This document shows positions 22,991-33,219 of a stretch of 64,000 nucleotides of DNA, piece by piece. This DNA comes from Henricia sp. BOLD:AAB3569 (lineage: Eukaryota; Echinodermata; Asteroidea; Spinulosida; Echinasteridae), in assembly GCA_037783545.1 (NCBI GenBank), contig JBBELK010000093.1, forward strand, positions 1,674,001-1,738,000, written 5' to 3'. Position numbers and translations under genes: made by a program. A model generated the notes under the pieces. The model had not been told where the DNA came from, made no database searches, and saw only the letters and a program-made list of their open reading frames with translations. Every line of letters begins with the position of its first letter. The stretch's first letter is position 1.

Positions 22991-24236
22991 GGTCCTTTGC
23001 ATTCAACAGGTCTTGCCGATGACATGACTTGTGTTCTTTGGATCCTTCCAAGGGTTCAACAACGTAAATGTTGTGGCTAGGTTTCCCGATGACCTTATGT
23101 GGCACTGTCTGCCAATGATCTTGTATTTTGTGTCTTCCAGCGACTCTGTTTCTCAGGAAGACTCTGTCGCCTAACTGCAATGGATGTTCTTGGCTCTTTT
23201 GGTTGTGTCTTGCTGCACGTTTCACAGCCTCACGCTCCAGTCGTTCGCTGGCTAGACTAAAAGCATCCTGTAGCCTTTTCTGATGCTCGGTGACCCATTC
23301 AGTTCCCAGAGGAGTCTCATCAAGGTCAGTTTTCAACAGCTCATCTACAGGGAGTCTCGGCTCTCGCCCGAAAAAGAGATAATACGGCGAAAATCCCGTA
23401 CTGGCATGAGGAGTGACGTTATAGGCGTAGACCATTTCAGGCAAGAGTTGTGGCCACTTTCTTTTCTTTTCAGGCGGTAAGGTAGAAAGCAAGTTGTGCA
23501 ACGTGCGGTTAAATCTTTCGCACTGTCCATTCTGTTCTGGATGGTAGGGCATGGTCCTGGTTTTCACAGTTCCATAGATACTGCACAGCTCCTCAATGAC
23601 CTTTCCCTCAAAGTTTCTGCCCTGGTCGCTGTGCAATCTGGAAGGTATCCCAAATCGCACGAACCAGTCTCTGACCAAGACCTGGGCGACTGTCTTTGCC
23701 GATTGATCCTTTGTTGGCACTGCCTGGGTAAACTTTGTGAACACGTCCGTTAGGACTAGGACGTTTTCCACGTTTCCCACACCTGGCTCCAAGACGGTGA
23801 AATCGATCGCCAGTATATCTAGGGGTCTTTGTGCAGACAGTGACGTGATCGTTGTTCTGACATTCTTTCCACACTTGCCAAAGAAACAGCGGCTGCACCT
23901 GGAACAGTACTCTGTGACATCACGAGCCATATATGGCCAGTAGCATCGCTTCTCGAGCAGCGCCAAGATTCTCTTTGGACACTGGTGCCCCATGGAGTCG
24001 TGGACTGAGGACAATACGTCCTGTTTGAGGACAGACGGCAGAAGTATCTGCTTGATGCCTTCTCCGTAAATCTGGGCACTTCGATACAGTACTCCATTAC
24101 TCTCGCTCAACCTATTCCAAGATGAAACAAGTTTCTTCACTGCACGTGTCTCCCTTTTTAAGGACTCTGATGACGGAAAACGCTTTTTCTGCCAGAGCTC
24201 CTTCAACCGCGCAATATGAGGGTCACTAGCCTGAAG
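22956..24236 (-). pseudogene. Gypsy-2 pol: integrase
   Basis: Integrase with zinc-binding region (HDSMGHQCPKRILALLEKR, then CSRCSRC), catalytic core with AIDFTVLEP, LHSDQGRNFEG and EQNGQCERFNRTL (D, D and E visible), and a C-terminal chromodomain-like/SH3-like tail with GDRVFLRNR and YVVEPLEG. A single in-frame TAA (24237-24239) separates it from the RNase H part of the same frame, so the only break here is one nonsense codon. Would insert element cDNA into host DNA. Confidence 0.92.
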
Positions 24237-25727
24237 TTATGCAAGTTGCTCGCTCGAAAGGGATGGTAAGGATGAAGCGGCAATTGCTTCTGAAGGAATT
24301 CGCTGTGGCTGAGCTTTGGCTTCCTCTGCCCAAACATCTTTTACCAAGTTACTGATCTGCGTTCTCAGACTGCTTGGGACAACCGTCGTCGAAACTACTG
24401 ATGGCATGTTGGCTTGCAAGCTTTGTACTGAGATTTCTTCCAGTCTGTGGGTTTCAAAGCAATGTTCAGTTTTCCGACTGAGCGAATCTGCATTGCGATT
24501 GACTTTGCCTGAACGGTGTTTAATCTTCAGGTCAAACTGTGCAAGTTGGCCTATCCAGCGCATCTCCGTTGCTCCTAGCTTTGCAGTTGTTTGGATGTAA
24601 CTCAAGGGGTCGTTATCTGTGTACACTGTACATTTTGCACCAACCAGAAGGTCCCTGTACTTTTCGGAGACGGCCCATTTAAGTGCAAGAAGCTCTAACT
24701 TCATACTTGAGTACCTGTCCATGTTCCTTTCGGCAGGACGTAGTGCTCTGCTGGCATAGCTAAGTACAATCATCTTGCCATCCTGTTCCTGTGAAAGGAC
24801 AGCTCCCAATCCAAGATGACTGGCGTCAACCTCGAGGATGAAGGGTCTGCCAAAATCGCATTCCTCAGTCCATCCACGTACACCCGGTGGAACTGTCTTA
24901 GACTTCTTGTTCTTCTTGGTAGATCTTGGACCAGTCAGTAACTGATGTAGAGGCGCAGCGATCTTCGCAAAACCGTTTACAAACCTCCTATAATATCCAG
25001 CGATGCCGAGGAACCCACGCAATTCAGTATCGGTCTTTGGTTTCGGCCACTCGCAGATTGCAGATGTCTTGTCTGGATCCGGAAGGATGCCCTTCTTTGA
25101 GATGACATGTCCGAGATAGCGTAGCTTGGTCTTAAACAACTGGCACTTCTTGGGCTTTGCTTTCAAATTCCATGATTTCAGCCGTGTGAGAACCATGTCA
25201 AGTCGCTCAACAGTCTCTTGGTAAGTCTTGCCGAAACACAGGATGTCATCTAAGTAGATGATCAAGGTCTGGAAGTTTTGATCTCCGAAAACCTTGTCCA
25301 TCAGTCTCATAAATGTGCCCGGCGCTCCAGTAAGGCCAAACGGCATTCTGTTGTACTCGTACAATCCACCAGTGCCAACTCTAAAAGCAGTTTTCTCTCT
25401 GTCCTGCTCTCGGACGGGGATCTGGTTGAAACCATGTGCGAGGTCGAGAGAACAAAAGTACTCTGCTCCATTCAACACATCAAAGGCTTCCTCGATCCGC
25501 GGAAGTGGATAGGCATCCTTTTTCGTCTTAGCATTCAGTGCTCTGTAATCACAGCAAAGGCGAAGCTTCCCATCCTTTTTACGGACGAGCACGACAGGTG
25601 CTGCGTACGGGCTGGAAGACTCTCTGATGACTCCCGTATCTAATGCTGACTGCAGGTATATACTCTCTAACTTCAGACCACAGGTGAGGTGGCACTCGAC
25701 GGTGTGGAACTTTAGTGGGGACTTCAT
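24237..25727 (-). pseudogene. Gypsy-2 pol: reverse transcriptase and RNase H
   Basis: RT shows VVLVRKKDGKLRLCCDYRAL, SLDLAHGFNQIPV, NRMPFGLTGAPGTF and the catalytic IIYLDDILCFGK, followed by LRGFLGIAGYYRRFVNGFA. RNase H follows with FILEVDASHLGLGAVLS, MKLELLALKWAV and VYTDNDPLSYI. The N-terminal region overlaps the protease frame (25579-25727), marking a frameshift near 25655. The frame ends at the TAA at 24237-24239. Nearly intact otherwise, in line with near-identical LTRs. Confidence 0.93.
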
Positions 25728-26664
25728 CTTCAGTAATTATACGATGCTCCACTGCCGCACAGTACCCAATATCATCTTCACCAGTGCTGAACACTTCTTT
25801 GTGTTTGTTGATAAGGTCTATTAGCTGGGCTCTCTGCTCAACCGACAACTGGTCACCAACATCCATCTCCCTGAGAAGACCCTCTGTCGATCCATGAACA
25901 TGGTCAGTTGATTCAGCCAAACCCGAGCACTTGACAGCAACTGCCTTGTCGGATGTTGCCATCACCAGGTCCATGTTCATATCCACAGTCGCTGGAATCA
26001 AAATCCCAACTGGTGTTCGGGGTTTTAAGTACATGTCTCTCTCAGTGAAGTTAGCGATTTGAATAGGTACCCTTCCGTCTTTGTCTACTGTCACAAATGA
26101 GGGTCCCAACTTGAGTCCTCTGGGCAAGGTCGGTATCTGCACACCTATCTCCTCCACGACAGCTGTAAATGGTGTCATTCCACTTGGTCGGGCAGATCCC
26201 TCTACAACTTTTACCGACCATGCTGGGACAAGCACAGGCTGGTTCCCTGCTACACGTACTCTGTTGGTTTCGACTGCTCTAGTCTCTTGGAAAAGTGACA
26301 AGATCACTTTCCACTTTGGGTCCGAAATATGTGAAGGAGCGCTTCTACTCATGTCTCGAAGAATATTGGATCCTATTACGCCAGGAACTTCAGTCTTCCT
26401 TGATCTGACTGTTCCATCCACAGGATCCTTTACTACCAAAAACCCCATCTTTGGGAATGTAGATCCAAACGCAGCTAAGGTAAGCTCAACATACCCAATA
26501 AATGGAAGTTCCTTGCCATTTGCAGCAGAAATCCGGAGAAGTTCGCCGACATCGGTCAAGTCGTATTTTCCTGCCAGGTTTGCCCTGTACCACGACTCGG
26601 TGATGGTCGAAACCTGCGCTCCTGTATCTAACAGACAGCGCACTTCGCTTTCCTGTAGTTCCAC
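25579..26664 (-). pseudogene. Gypsy-2 pol: retropepsin and linker to RT
   Basis: Aspartic protease core at the start with CLLDTGAQVSTI (the LDTGA catalytic motif), then a long linker with GVIGSNILRDM, ending in the conserved region before RT (HRRVPPHLWSEV). Lies just downstream of gag in a separate frame (gap about 100 bp), as in elements using frameshifting or readthrough. The next domain, RT, is in another frame. Confidence 0.88.
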
Positions 26665-26764
26665 TGTTGCTTCTGGGAAGTTCCAATGGCTTTTCTTAAG
26701 ATTGAGCCTGTCTCCACACTGAAATTGTTCAAACCTGCAGTCTGGCTCGCGACTACAGGTCGTG

Positions 26765-27832
26765 CTAGTTTAAAGGCTCTTCATTCTTTGATTGCTTCTT
26801 TACAAATTCGGGGCAATCTCGACGGAGATGCTTCACAGACCCGCAAGTCCAGCAACGTCTTTCACCCGTGTTGCTCTTGGTGTAACTGACAGCATCTTTC
26901 TTACGTTCCAAAGCTTGTCCGGCGGCTGCAAGTAAGGCTTCTATTTGCTTCTGCTGCCTTGCAATGACATCTTCTTGCCGCTTGATGATGTCTACCTCAA
27001 CAGGCGTTTCATGCGAGACGGCCATCTTTGGTGGTTTTGTGGTCACCTGCGGTGTCGACCCATACCATTTCATAGCTCTATATCTAACTTCAAAGAATGT
27101 GAGATCAGGAATTTCGGTATTTAGTCGCCTAATCTCTCGCTTCATTCCTATGTCGTTCACTGCCTCTGAAAATCTGCCTTTTAGCGCTGATTCTCTTCCT
27201 GGTCTGAACGATTCATCAAGTTCGATGATTCGATCATACAACTCCACCAACTTTAGGGAGCAAGACACGAGGTCGGCGTCACCTTGGACATAGGAGTAAA
27301 ACCTTTGCTGAAGCGAGGGCAGATCATCTCCATCTCCAAAAACTCTGAGGAGAACTCTGTATATCTCTGCTGGATTCTTCCTGACATCTTCACCTCTCCC
27401 CATGATTTCCTGGCGAGCTTTTCCACGAAGGTGCTCTAGGATACAGGCAGAAACCTCATCTCCTGAGATCGTACGGGACTGTATGTACGACTTCATGTCA
27501 GATACCCACTCGTTTATGCTTGACTCGCCATCCTTTTGCGGTTTGTCTCGAAATTTGTCCATCTTGCTGCTGGGCAATACCACAACATGCTTCTGCTTGG
27601 CGGGGTTTCCTGCTTGGCAAGCAGCCTTAATCATCTCGTCTTGGTCTTTTACAACAGTCCTTAGCTTCTCTAGCTCAGCAGCCAACATAGCAATTTCATC
27701 GCTACTAGACTTATCACCTGTTGCCATTATGCATACACAAGTACAATACAGCAAAGAAACTAATATGGTCACAGCATGCATTGAGTGAAAATTATATGTA
27801 TTATTATTGCTACTTTTACTACAACGATGCAC
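26765..27832 (-). CDS. Gypsy-2 Gag
   Basis: Open frame of 355 codons. The likelier start is the ATG at codon 36 (MATGDKSSSDE, near 27727), because the upstream 35 residues are untypical. Central capsid-like helical region, including WVSDMKSYIQSRTISGDEVS and QRFYSYVQGDADLV. C-terminal single zinc knuckle CWTCGSVKHLRRDC (CX2CX4HX4C). It would package element RNA in particles. Frame is intact. The protease frame begins about 100 bp downstream. Confidence 0.88.
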   Translation of the reverse strand: MHRCSKSSNNNTYNFHSMHAVTILVSLLYCTCVCIMATGDKSSSDEIAMLAAELEKLRTVVKDQDEMIKAACQAGNPAKQKHVVVLPSSKMDKFRDKPQKDGESSINEWVSDMKSYIQSRTISGDEVSACILEHLRGKARQEIMGRGEDVRKNPAEIYRVLLRVFGDGDDLPSLQQRFYSYVQGDADLVSCSLKLVELYDRIIELDESFRPGRESALKGRFSEAVNDIGMKREIRRLNTEIPDLTFFEVRYRAMKWYGSTPQVTTKPPKMAVSHETPVEVDIIKRQEDVIARQQKQIEALLAAAGQALERKKDAVSYTKSNTGERRCWTCGSVKHLRRDCPEFVKKQSKNEEPLN

Positions 27833-27978
27833 GCTGGAAGCACAGTACTTTCATGTTTTCATTACAGTTCCATACCAAGTCCGTTGATGGCTTGAGACGA
27901 TGACAGGAATGTTCAACACCGCAGTACAGAAACTTCAGCTCCCACCACTGAGGGACTCTTGATACTCGATCTCAGCAC

Positions 27979-27997
27979 AATCCCACTTCTGACACCA
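27979..27997 (-). promoter_or_regulatory. Gypsy-2 primer binding site (tRNA-Leu type)
   Basis: Minus strand tggtgtcagaagtgggatt directly abuts the 5' LTR. It is the complement of the 3' end of animal leucine tRNAs (..cccacttctgaca plus CCA). Confidence 0.85.
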
Positions 27998-28580
27998 TGT
28001 AAGACCCGGGTGAGGTTGGACATCAAGTGAATAAAAGGAAGGACATCGACACCCATCGTGAAGTTCTTTAATTGTGCCCTTTTTATTGAGATCAGTGACT
28101 TGGCCCTCGCAGGCGACCGTAAGAAGTCCCGTAAGAAATCCCCCAGTAATGGCACAACCTGGCTACCGTAGCTGATTAGGGTCAATCATCACAATCCAGT
28201 GTTGTAAATTGGCTGTAACACAGCAAAAACTGCAGAAAATTACGTCTAAAAATGACTCGGGCCGCGACGAACGTCTTTCGACAAAGTTGCAAAATGGCGG
28301 CTTAATCGACTAGACATCACGTGACAAAACATTATGGGAGCACACTCTACTGCAATTTTGGTCACAAAAGCCAGGCATCAACAGGGTATCTGGGCCAAAA
28401 ACTATCACTTAATACAAGTGAATAATTTCTATCACTATAACTACTAATTCTGCAAAGTTACAAGAGAAATTCCATCTACCATCGGTAACTATGGAAACCG
28501 CTTGACGCCTCAACAACATGCTTCAATCTACGGAAGCCCATAACTGACAATTAGCTTATACAATATGTACGCCCATTACA
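27998..28580 (-). repeat. Gypsy-2 5' LTR
   Basis: 583 bp, TGTAAGACCC...CCCATTACA, pair of 12057-12639. Followed by the duplicated target ccgg and then Gypsy-1 sequence. Confidence 0.95.
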
Positions 28581-28584
28581 CCGG

Positions 28585-28824
28585 TGTGACGGATTTGTCA
28601 ACGTGTAGTTTGCATTTGGCGTCAGTCAACTTTCCAAGGCCTTTAAACCTGTCCGCATACTCATTCACAATGGCATCAGTGGACGTGGAGGCAGAGTCAA
28701 CATTGTATGTGATTTGTACAATGTTGAGCGATGATGCCGTCTGAAAACTCAGAAGCGTATCGCCATGTCCTTCGACAATGTGAAAGTCACACTTGGTAGA
28801 CGCATCTTTGTAAGACATTGTCAC
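28585..28824 (-). pseudogene. Gypsy-1 pol: protease-RT linker (far side of Gypsy-2)
   Basis: Minus frame ending in TDAKCKLHVDKSVTPV, just before the Gypsy-2 LTR. This is the region immediately upstream of the conserved RRIPF start of RT; the rest of the domain is at 11067-12053. In phase across the insertion. Confidence 0.85.
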
Positions 28825-29066
28825 ATTGACTTTGCCAAGGACTGGAAGCGGAGAACCTGCACCATAGTCATATATAACTTTATGGAAACTGGTTGGATGC
28901 CAGGCTGGTCATAAAGGTTACTCAAGGTCGTCATGCTCATCACATTGACAGATGCACCTGTATCGATAAGTGCACTGAACGGTTTGCCGTTGATGGTGAC
29001 ATTCACACGTGGCTGTTTCTGGTCGGTGCTTTGATGAAGAATGAATGCGTATTCATCCTCGGACAT
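28821..29066 (-). pseudogene. Gypsy-1 protease
   Basis: Contains VTINGKPFSALIDTGASVNV with the retropepsin LIDTGAS motif. It runs out of frame near 28855 into the linker, another frameshift. Confidence 0.8.
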
Positions 29067-29886
29067 ATCGCTATACTATAACCAGTTGCGCCATCATCCT
29101 GCACAGTGTGCACTTGCGACCTGTGAGCTTTTCTACAAACGGCTGCAAAATGGTTTTTCTTTTTGCAAAAGTCACACGTTTTTTCATGTGCGGGGCACGG
29201 GCCAGTGTGTGGGTAACTTCCTCCACAGTTATGGCAGGTTTTTGCATGGTTTTTTGCAGGCTGGGTTTGTGCTGAACGATTGTCGAAATGACGGGGCTTG
29301 AAAGGCCTGCTGCCAGATTGTTGGCGAAATTTTCTCCGAGTGTTGTGTTGAACAGCGCTAACTTGGGGCTGGAAACTTCCAACGGCCATACTCTGAACTT
29401 GCTCGGATGCGGCTGTGGCAGCTCTGAGAAGTGCAACTGCCTTGTCGAGGGTCAGTTCTGGGTCACGGAGTAGCCTTTGCTTGAGGCCTTTCTCGCGTAT
29501 GCCTAAGATTATACGATCCCTGATTAGGCTGTCTTTCAAGTCACCAAATTCGCAAGTGTCAGCGAGAGTTTTCAGTGTAGTAAGAAACGCATCAATTGTT
29601 TCTCCCTCATGCTGATTTCGACAGTTAAATAAATATCGTTCATATGTGACATTTTTCTTGCCTTTGCAGAATTCGGCAAACTTGTCAATGACTGCGTCGT
29701 ACCGCTTGGAGTCGCCTGCATCGGCCCACGTGAATGTGTTATGTATCCACCGCTGGCTGGCCGATGACGGACAATAAGGTTGCCACGCGGACTGTGTTAT
29801 CCTTTTGATATACGCCAGTTGCTGTCTCAAAGTTCTGAAATCGTTGGAGAAACTTTGTCCAGTTCTGGTACAAGTTACGATCGTTG
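29003..29886 (-). pseudogene. Gypsy-1 Gag, main part
   Basis: Capsid-like core (NWTKFLQRFQNFETATGV; FAEFCKGKKNVTYERYLFN; IRDRIILGIREKGLKQRLL) and two C-terminal zinc-binding motifs: CHNCGG..., and CDFCKKKNHFAAVC. A frameshift near 29745 separates the first about 45 residues from the rest. The N-terminal 11 or so codons are 3 kb away at 32878-32909, beyond the MULE; frames match once the MULE and one 9-bp duplication are removed. Confidence 0.88.
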
Positions 29887-29907
29887 AGGTCGAGCCGAAG
29901 CTGGTCA

Positions 29908-30062
29908 ACTCGTACGCGTGCCAACTCGTACGCAACCAACTCGTACGCGTGTCAACTCGTACGCCGACCAACTCGTACGCCGACCAACTCGTACGCCGAC
30001 CAACTCGTACGCCGACCAACTCGTACGCGTGCCAACTCGTACGCCGGCCAACTCGTACACCG
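29908..30062 (+). repeat. caactcgtacg word array, left MULE end
   Basis: About ten units of 14-16 bp built on aactcgtacgc plus a variable linker (cgacc, cgtgcc). The inverted partner lies at 32737-32855. Confidence 0.85.
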
Positions 30063-30453
30063 GTCCGGCAATATATTAACAATGTTCGTTTTCATTATTA
30101 TTATTAACCGATTTGTTCCCTTGGGCGAATTTGAATGATTTATTTCAAAATCGAATGCGCTTATTCAATTATTTAAATAATTGAAGTATGATTCCAAACT
30201 ACATTTATATTTGCGCTAAAACGAAAGCATCTGAAATGAACTTAAATAAAAAATGAAAAGAATCGAACTAAGTGGTTTTGGGTACTCGATTGTTGTCATT
30301 TTTCTGTATATTGTGTTGAAACCCACGTGAAACGTGGGTTTTAACACACTGTGTGTATTAATTATAACAATTTTTATAACAATTCCTTTGGGGGAGGAGG
30401 GGTGTGTTTGCATAGAAATCTCTTTTTTGATACTGACCCTGGAATGGCCGTTT

Positions 30454-30469
30454 GGTTCTGAAAAGAACC
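30454..30469 (-). promoter_or_regulatory. Histone-type 3' stem-loop, copy 1
   Basis: Minus strand ggttcttttcagaacc: a 6-bp stem with the loop tttc, matching the histone mRNA 3' stem-loop with one compensated base pair (C-G to T-A). About 25 nt downstream is a purine-rich aaaaaagaga, like the histone downstream element bound by U7. Confidence 0.7.
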
Positions 30470-30487
30470 GATTGGTTTTGTTGGCAT

Positions 30488-31105
30488 TTACAGAAATCTC
30501 TTTTTGGATATTGTGTGGCATAAGGGCGCGCCGTGGTTCTGAAAAGAACCGATTGGTTTACAGTGCTGGGCCGTGCAGATGACTGCATGCAGAGAGCAGA
30601 GCGAATGTCTTGATGCTGCCGTTGGTGTATGCCGTTTGGTCCAGTGATATAGACACCCCTGGATGTGACCGTCTGGGAAGATGATCCTCAGTGCAGACCA
30701 GAGGCCAGCTTCAAAGTCGGCGACGAAATGTTGCGCGTCCCCCCACCCCCTTGAAGGCAGTCTTTTCTTGATTGCCCGAAGAACTTTGCGATAGTCCTTC
30801 TTTGTTCGGCGGGACATCAGGCAGAAGGCCAAAGGGATCTGTTTCTGGGATCCCAACTCCAACTTGACGAAAGCATGGACGCTAAACATCTGCATAAACG
30901 GCTTGTGTACGACCTTGAATGTGCCATCTAGATACCATGTCTTAGCTTGATCGAGGATTGATACTTGTTCGTCGGTCATGAAGATGAGATGTCTGGCATC
31001 TTTCATGACGACGTCCTTCAACAGAAAGTCTGCAGGGACAAAGTCGGTGGCTAACCCGAAGTCGAGGTCGGTGGGCTCCTGGGACCGCTGCCCTTTGCAT
31101 TTCAA
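30488..31105 (-). pseudogene. MULE transposase fragment
   Basis: Frame of 205 codons; transposase similarity covers about residues 30-155. Motifs: WYLDGTFKVVHKPF (the DGTF-type catalytic aspartate region), MSRRTKKDYRKVL, and HFVADFEAGLWSAL with CLYHWTKR, the second catalytic aspartate and C-H region of metazoan MULE (and FLYWCH-associated) transposases. The third acidic residue region and the N-terminus are missing. After about residue 160 the sequence turns into unrelated DNA that includes the histone-type stem-loop. Non-functional remnant. Confidence 0.75.
30535..30550 (-). promoter_or_regulatory. Histone-type 3' stem-loop, copy 2
   Basis: Same ggttcttttcagaacc sequence on the minus strand, in a roughly 81-bp direct duplication with copy 1. 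Downstream purine box aaaaagaga about 29 nt away; upstream flank accaatc, downstream flank acgg. Confidence 0.7.
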
Positions 31106-31770
31106 AAGGGCGGTATCACAAAGAACAACACAACAATGGGTTATTGAAGTGGCGTCAGTGTTTTATTATAAAAAGCAAATCATCAATTACCCTAGTTTCC
31201 TGGAACTTCTGAAGTAATGCACCTGTCAATTGTTTCCCCCACTGGCTGAATGGTAATAATTTCTAAGTGTGACAAAAAGTCAATTATTAAGACAACAGAG
31301 TTGTTTTATAACACTGCATTTTCCTGTTGTATTAGTACATAGGGCCTACATTGCACATTTTCCCTAGAAATTATTTTACCAAGAATTGGGTTTTTCTCAA
31401 TTCATAACAATTTTATACTCGTAAAAATATTACAATGATTCTGCAATTTCTTACAGTAAACAGTAAATTATTTTGGACAGGTATAATTAATATCAAACAG
31501 CAGGAAAAGTAATACAGCACAGTACAACTGAGAACGTAAGAAGAAAAAGGATTTTTTTAAATTGTAGGCCCACATGTAAATATTGTTTAATGCAATTAGG
31601 TCTACATATAATTCTATAGAGAAGTTATACAATTGCTTTCATGATATGATTCCTTATCTTTCTTATTTTGTTTGTTATACAATGGAAAAACAAGTTATGA
31701 AATTTAGTTTAAATTTCTATCTGGTGTCAAAGTTCAAATTCTAATTTCAAAAATGCCACTATTATTAAAG
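31106..31770. other. AT-rich interior of the MULE, no gene
   Basis: No coding sequence recognised on either strand. Confidence 0.5.
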
Positions 31771-31773
31771 TTT

Positions 31774-31890
31774 TCAACAATCGGAAGATGTTTCCAACAA
31801 TCGGAAAATGTTTCCAACAATCGGAAGATGTTTCCAACAATCGGAAGATGTTTCCAACAATCGGAAGATGTTTCCAACAATCGGAAAAAG
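31774..31890 (+). repeat. 20-bp minisatellite (tttccaacaatcggaagatg)
   Basis: About six near-perfect tandem copies. Not CRISPR: units are contiguous without spacers and the genome is eukaryotic. Confidence 0.9.
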
Positions 31891-32159
31891 TTTGGGGCGA
31901 TCAGAAGAGGATGTGATGATACACTTATTTCCCGACGACCGCGGAAGCCATGGCTTCGCGTGCCCACCGGGAATGGGTTTCCTTCCGTGCGAATTCCATA
32001 AACTATAGTCTCCTGCCTCTAAAACTTGTAAAAGTGTGGAGCTGGTCAGAGAAGGCCAGGGAAGAAGTATGTTCTTCAATAAACCTTATCGACGTTCTCA
32101 ATGCATTATCAGTGATCTCCACTGGTCCAAATTTTGTCCGGGCGCGCCGATGTCGCTCA

Positions 32160-32203
32160 GCGGGGGAGGGAGGGGGGTGGGGGGGGGGGGGGGGGGGGGG
32201 GTT
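32160..32203 (+). repeat. Poly-G tract
   Basis: Run of G broken only by a few A/T, the longest stretch about 26 bp. Strong G-quadruplex potential. Confidence 0.85.
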
Positions 32204-32736
32204 GCTGCGGGGTAGCGGGTAGCGGCGGCGGCAGCACGCACTCACCCAAACATACAACCACGAACGCACCCGGCCGGCCGTACGCCGCGACACAGTGGTT
32301 GCCATGCAGCGCCCTCAAGAGGTCAACAAAATCTACCGTGAGGGACGGACTCGCAGTGCCGATACGGCGTGTGTTGCATAGCGCATACCGAGCTGCGAGC
32401 GTGTACTCGGACTACCGATACGAAGGGAATCCCCGATGATTTCTCGCTTTTGCAACATTTCTGTTTCGGAACATGTTTGTCAGTATGTTTGATATGTGTC
32501 AAAGATAAAGTGGTGGAAGGTTGATTCTTGAACTCTTTTTGGTTTTCGTGAAAATGAGTAAAAACGTTGCCTAGTTGGTGTCCGCCTCATAGGTTTATGC
32601 ACATTTGGCCGGGCAATTTTGTCATCCAATCCCATAATGCATTGAGAACGTCGATAAGGTTTATTGGTTCATGATTGCAGTCTGCAGGGGAAAACAAATT
32701 AATATATCCCGTTAAAATGATTCCGTTAAAATAACG

Positions 32737-32855
32737 ATGAGTACGAGTTGGCACGCGTACGAGTTGGTGTGTGTACGATTTTGCATGTGTACGAGTTGGC
32801 ACGTGTACGACTTGACCAACTTGCGTACGAGTTGGCACGCGTACGTACGATCGAG
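32737..32855 (-). repeat. caactcgtacg word array, right MULE end
   Basis: Inverted counterpart of 29908-30062, about seven degenerate units (gtacgagttggc on the plus strand). Confidence 0.8.
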
Positions 32856-32877
32856 TTGACCTGTATTCAGGTCGAGC

Positions 32878-32909
32878 GATGGTGGCGCTGGTATGCTATA
32901 CTGCGCCAT
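32878..32909 (-). pseudogene. Gypsy-1 Gag start
   Basis: ATG at 32907-32909 begins MAQYSIPAPPSLDL, a typical gypsy Gag N-terminus; the MULE interrupts it after the LDL codons. Confidence 0.8.
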
Positions 32910-33023
32910 CGTGTCAAACTCAGATCAGCACGAAAACAGCAAAAGAATCTGCAAATATCTGCGGCATCGAAATGTAACACACAGTAATCACACGCGTATC
33001 ATGGAGAGTAAATGTTGATTTTA

Positions 33024-33036
33024 ATCCTCGTCGCCA
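33024..33036 (-). promoter_or_regulatory. Gypsy-1 primer binding site (tRNA-Ser type)
   Basis: Minus strand tggcgacgaggat lies one base from the 5' LTR and complements the 3' end of animal serine (GCT) tRNA (..atcctcgtcg plus CCA). Confidence 0.75.
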
Positions 33037-33037
33037 G

Positions 33038-33219
33038 TGTGATGTCCTATTTAGTTATTTAGACGAACTTATGAAACGAATAAAGATGTTCGATGATACT
33101 GTGTACGTGTGTACATTTATTGGCGGTCTAACACATACAGGTCAAAGGTCATAACACACTATGCTGTAGATCACATACATTAACAGGAGGTACTACGGTG
33201 GGTACGTATGGACATTACA
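33038..33219 (-). repeat. Gypsy-1 5' LTR
   Basis: 182 bp, pair of 8827-9008, followed by the duplicated target atagc (33220-33224). The perfect DR1-type site aggtcaaaggtca is at 33139-33151. Confidence 0.93.

Larger units (their letters stand above)
12057..28580 (-). mobile_element. Gypsy-2: young LTR retrotransposon nested in Gypsy-1
   Basis: Second Ty3/gypsy-type element, minus strand. LTRs 27998-28580 (5') and 12057-12639 (3'), both 583 bp, TGTAAGACCC...CCCATTACA, differing by eye at only two bases (near 12118-12121). Flanked by ccgg at 12053-12056 and 28581-28584, a 4-bp target duplication. Contains Gag, protease, RT, RNase H and integrase, plus a 9.8-kb insertion near the 3' end. One frameshift in the RT N-terminus, one internal stop before integrase and one near the pol C-terminus are the visible lesions. 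Confidence 0.95.
29896..32868 (-). mobile_element. MULE-type DNA transposon in Gypsy-1 gag
   Basis: 2973 bp flanked by a 9-bp duplication aggtcgagc (29887-29895 and 32869-32877). Ends are inverted (..ggtcaactcg). Both subterminal regions are arrays of caactcgtacg words (29908-30060 and, inverted, 32737-32855). Contains a MULE-type transposase fragment (30620-31105) and a region with histone-type 3' end signals. Insertion is in codon phase with gag on both sides, so it entered an intact gag. Confidence 0.88.
8827..33219 (-). mobile_element. Gypsy-1: LTR retrotransposon, interrupted twice
   Basis: Ty3/gypsy-type element on the minus strand. LTRs are 33038-33219 (5') and 8827-9008 (3'), both 182 bp, TGTGATGTCC...GGACATTACA, with about half a dozen differences. 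The 5-bp target duplication atagc stands at 8822-8826 and 33220-33224. The primer binding site and polypurine tract are in place. Gag-Pol order is Gag, protease, RT, RNase H, integrase. Gypsy-2 is inserted in the N-terminal RT region and a MULE in gag. Several frameshifts make it inactive. Confidence 0.93.

Noticed and set aside
31774..31890. Possible CRISPR-like array
   Set aside because: Units are contiguous 20-bp minisatellite copies with no spacers, in an animal genome.
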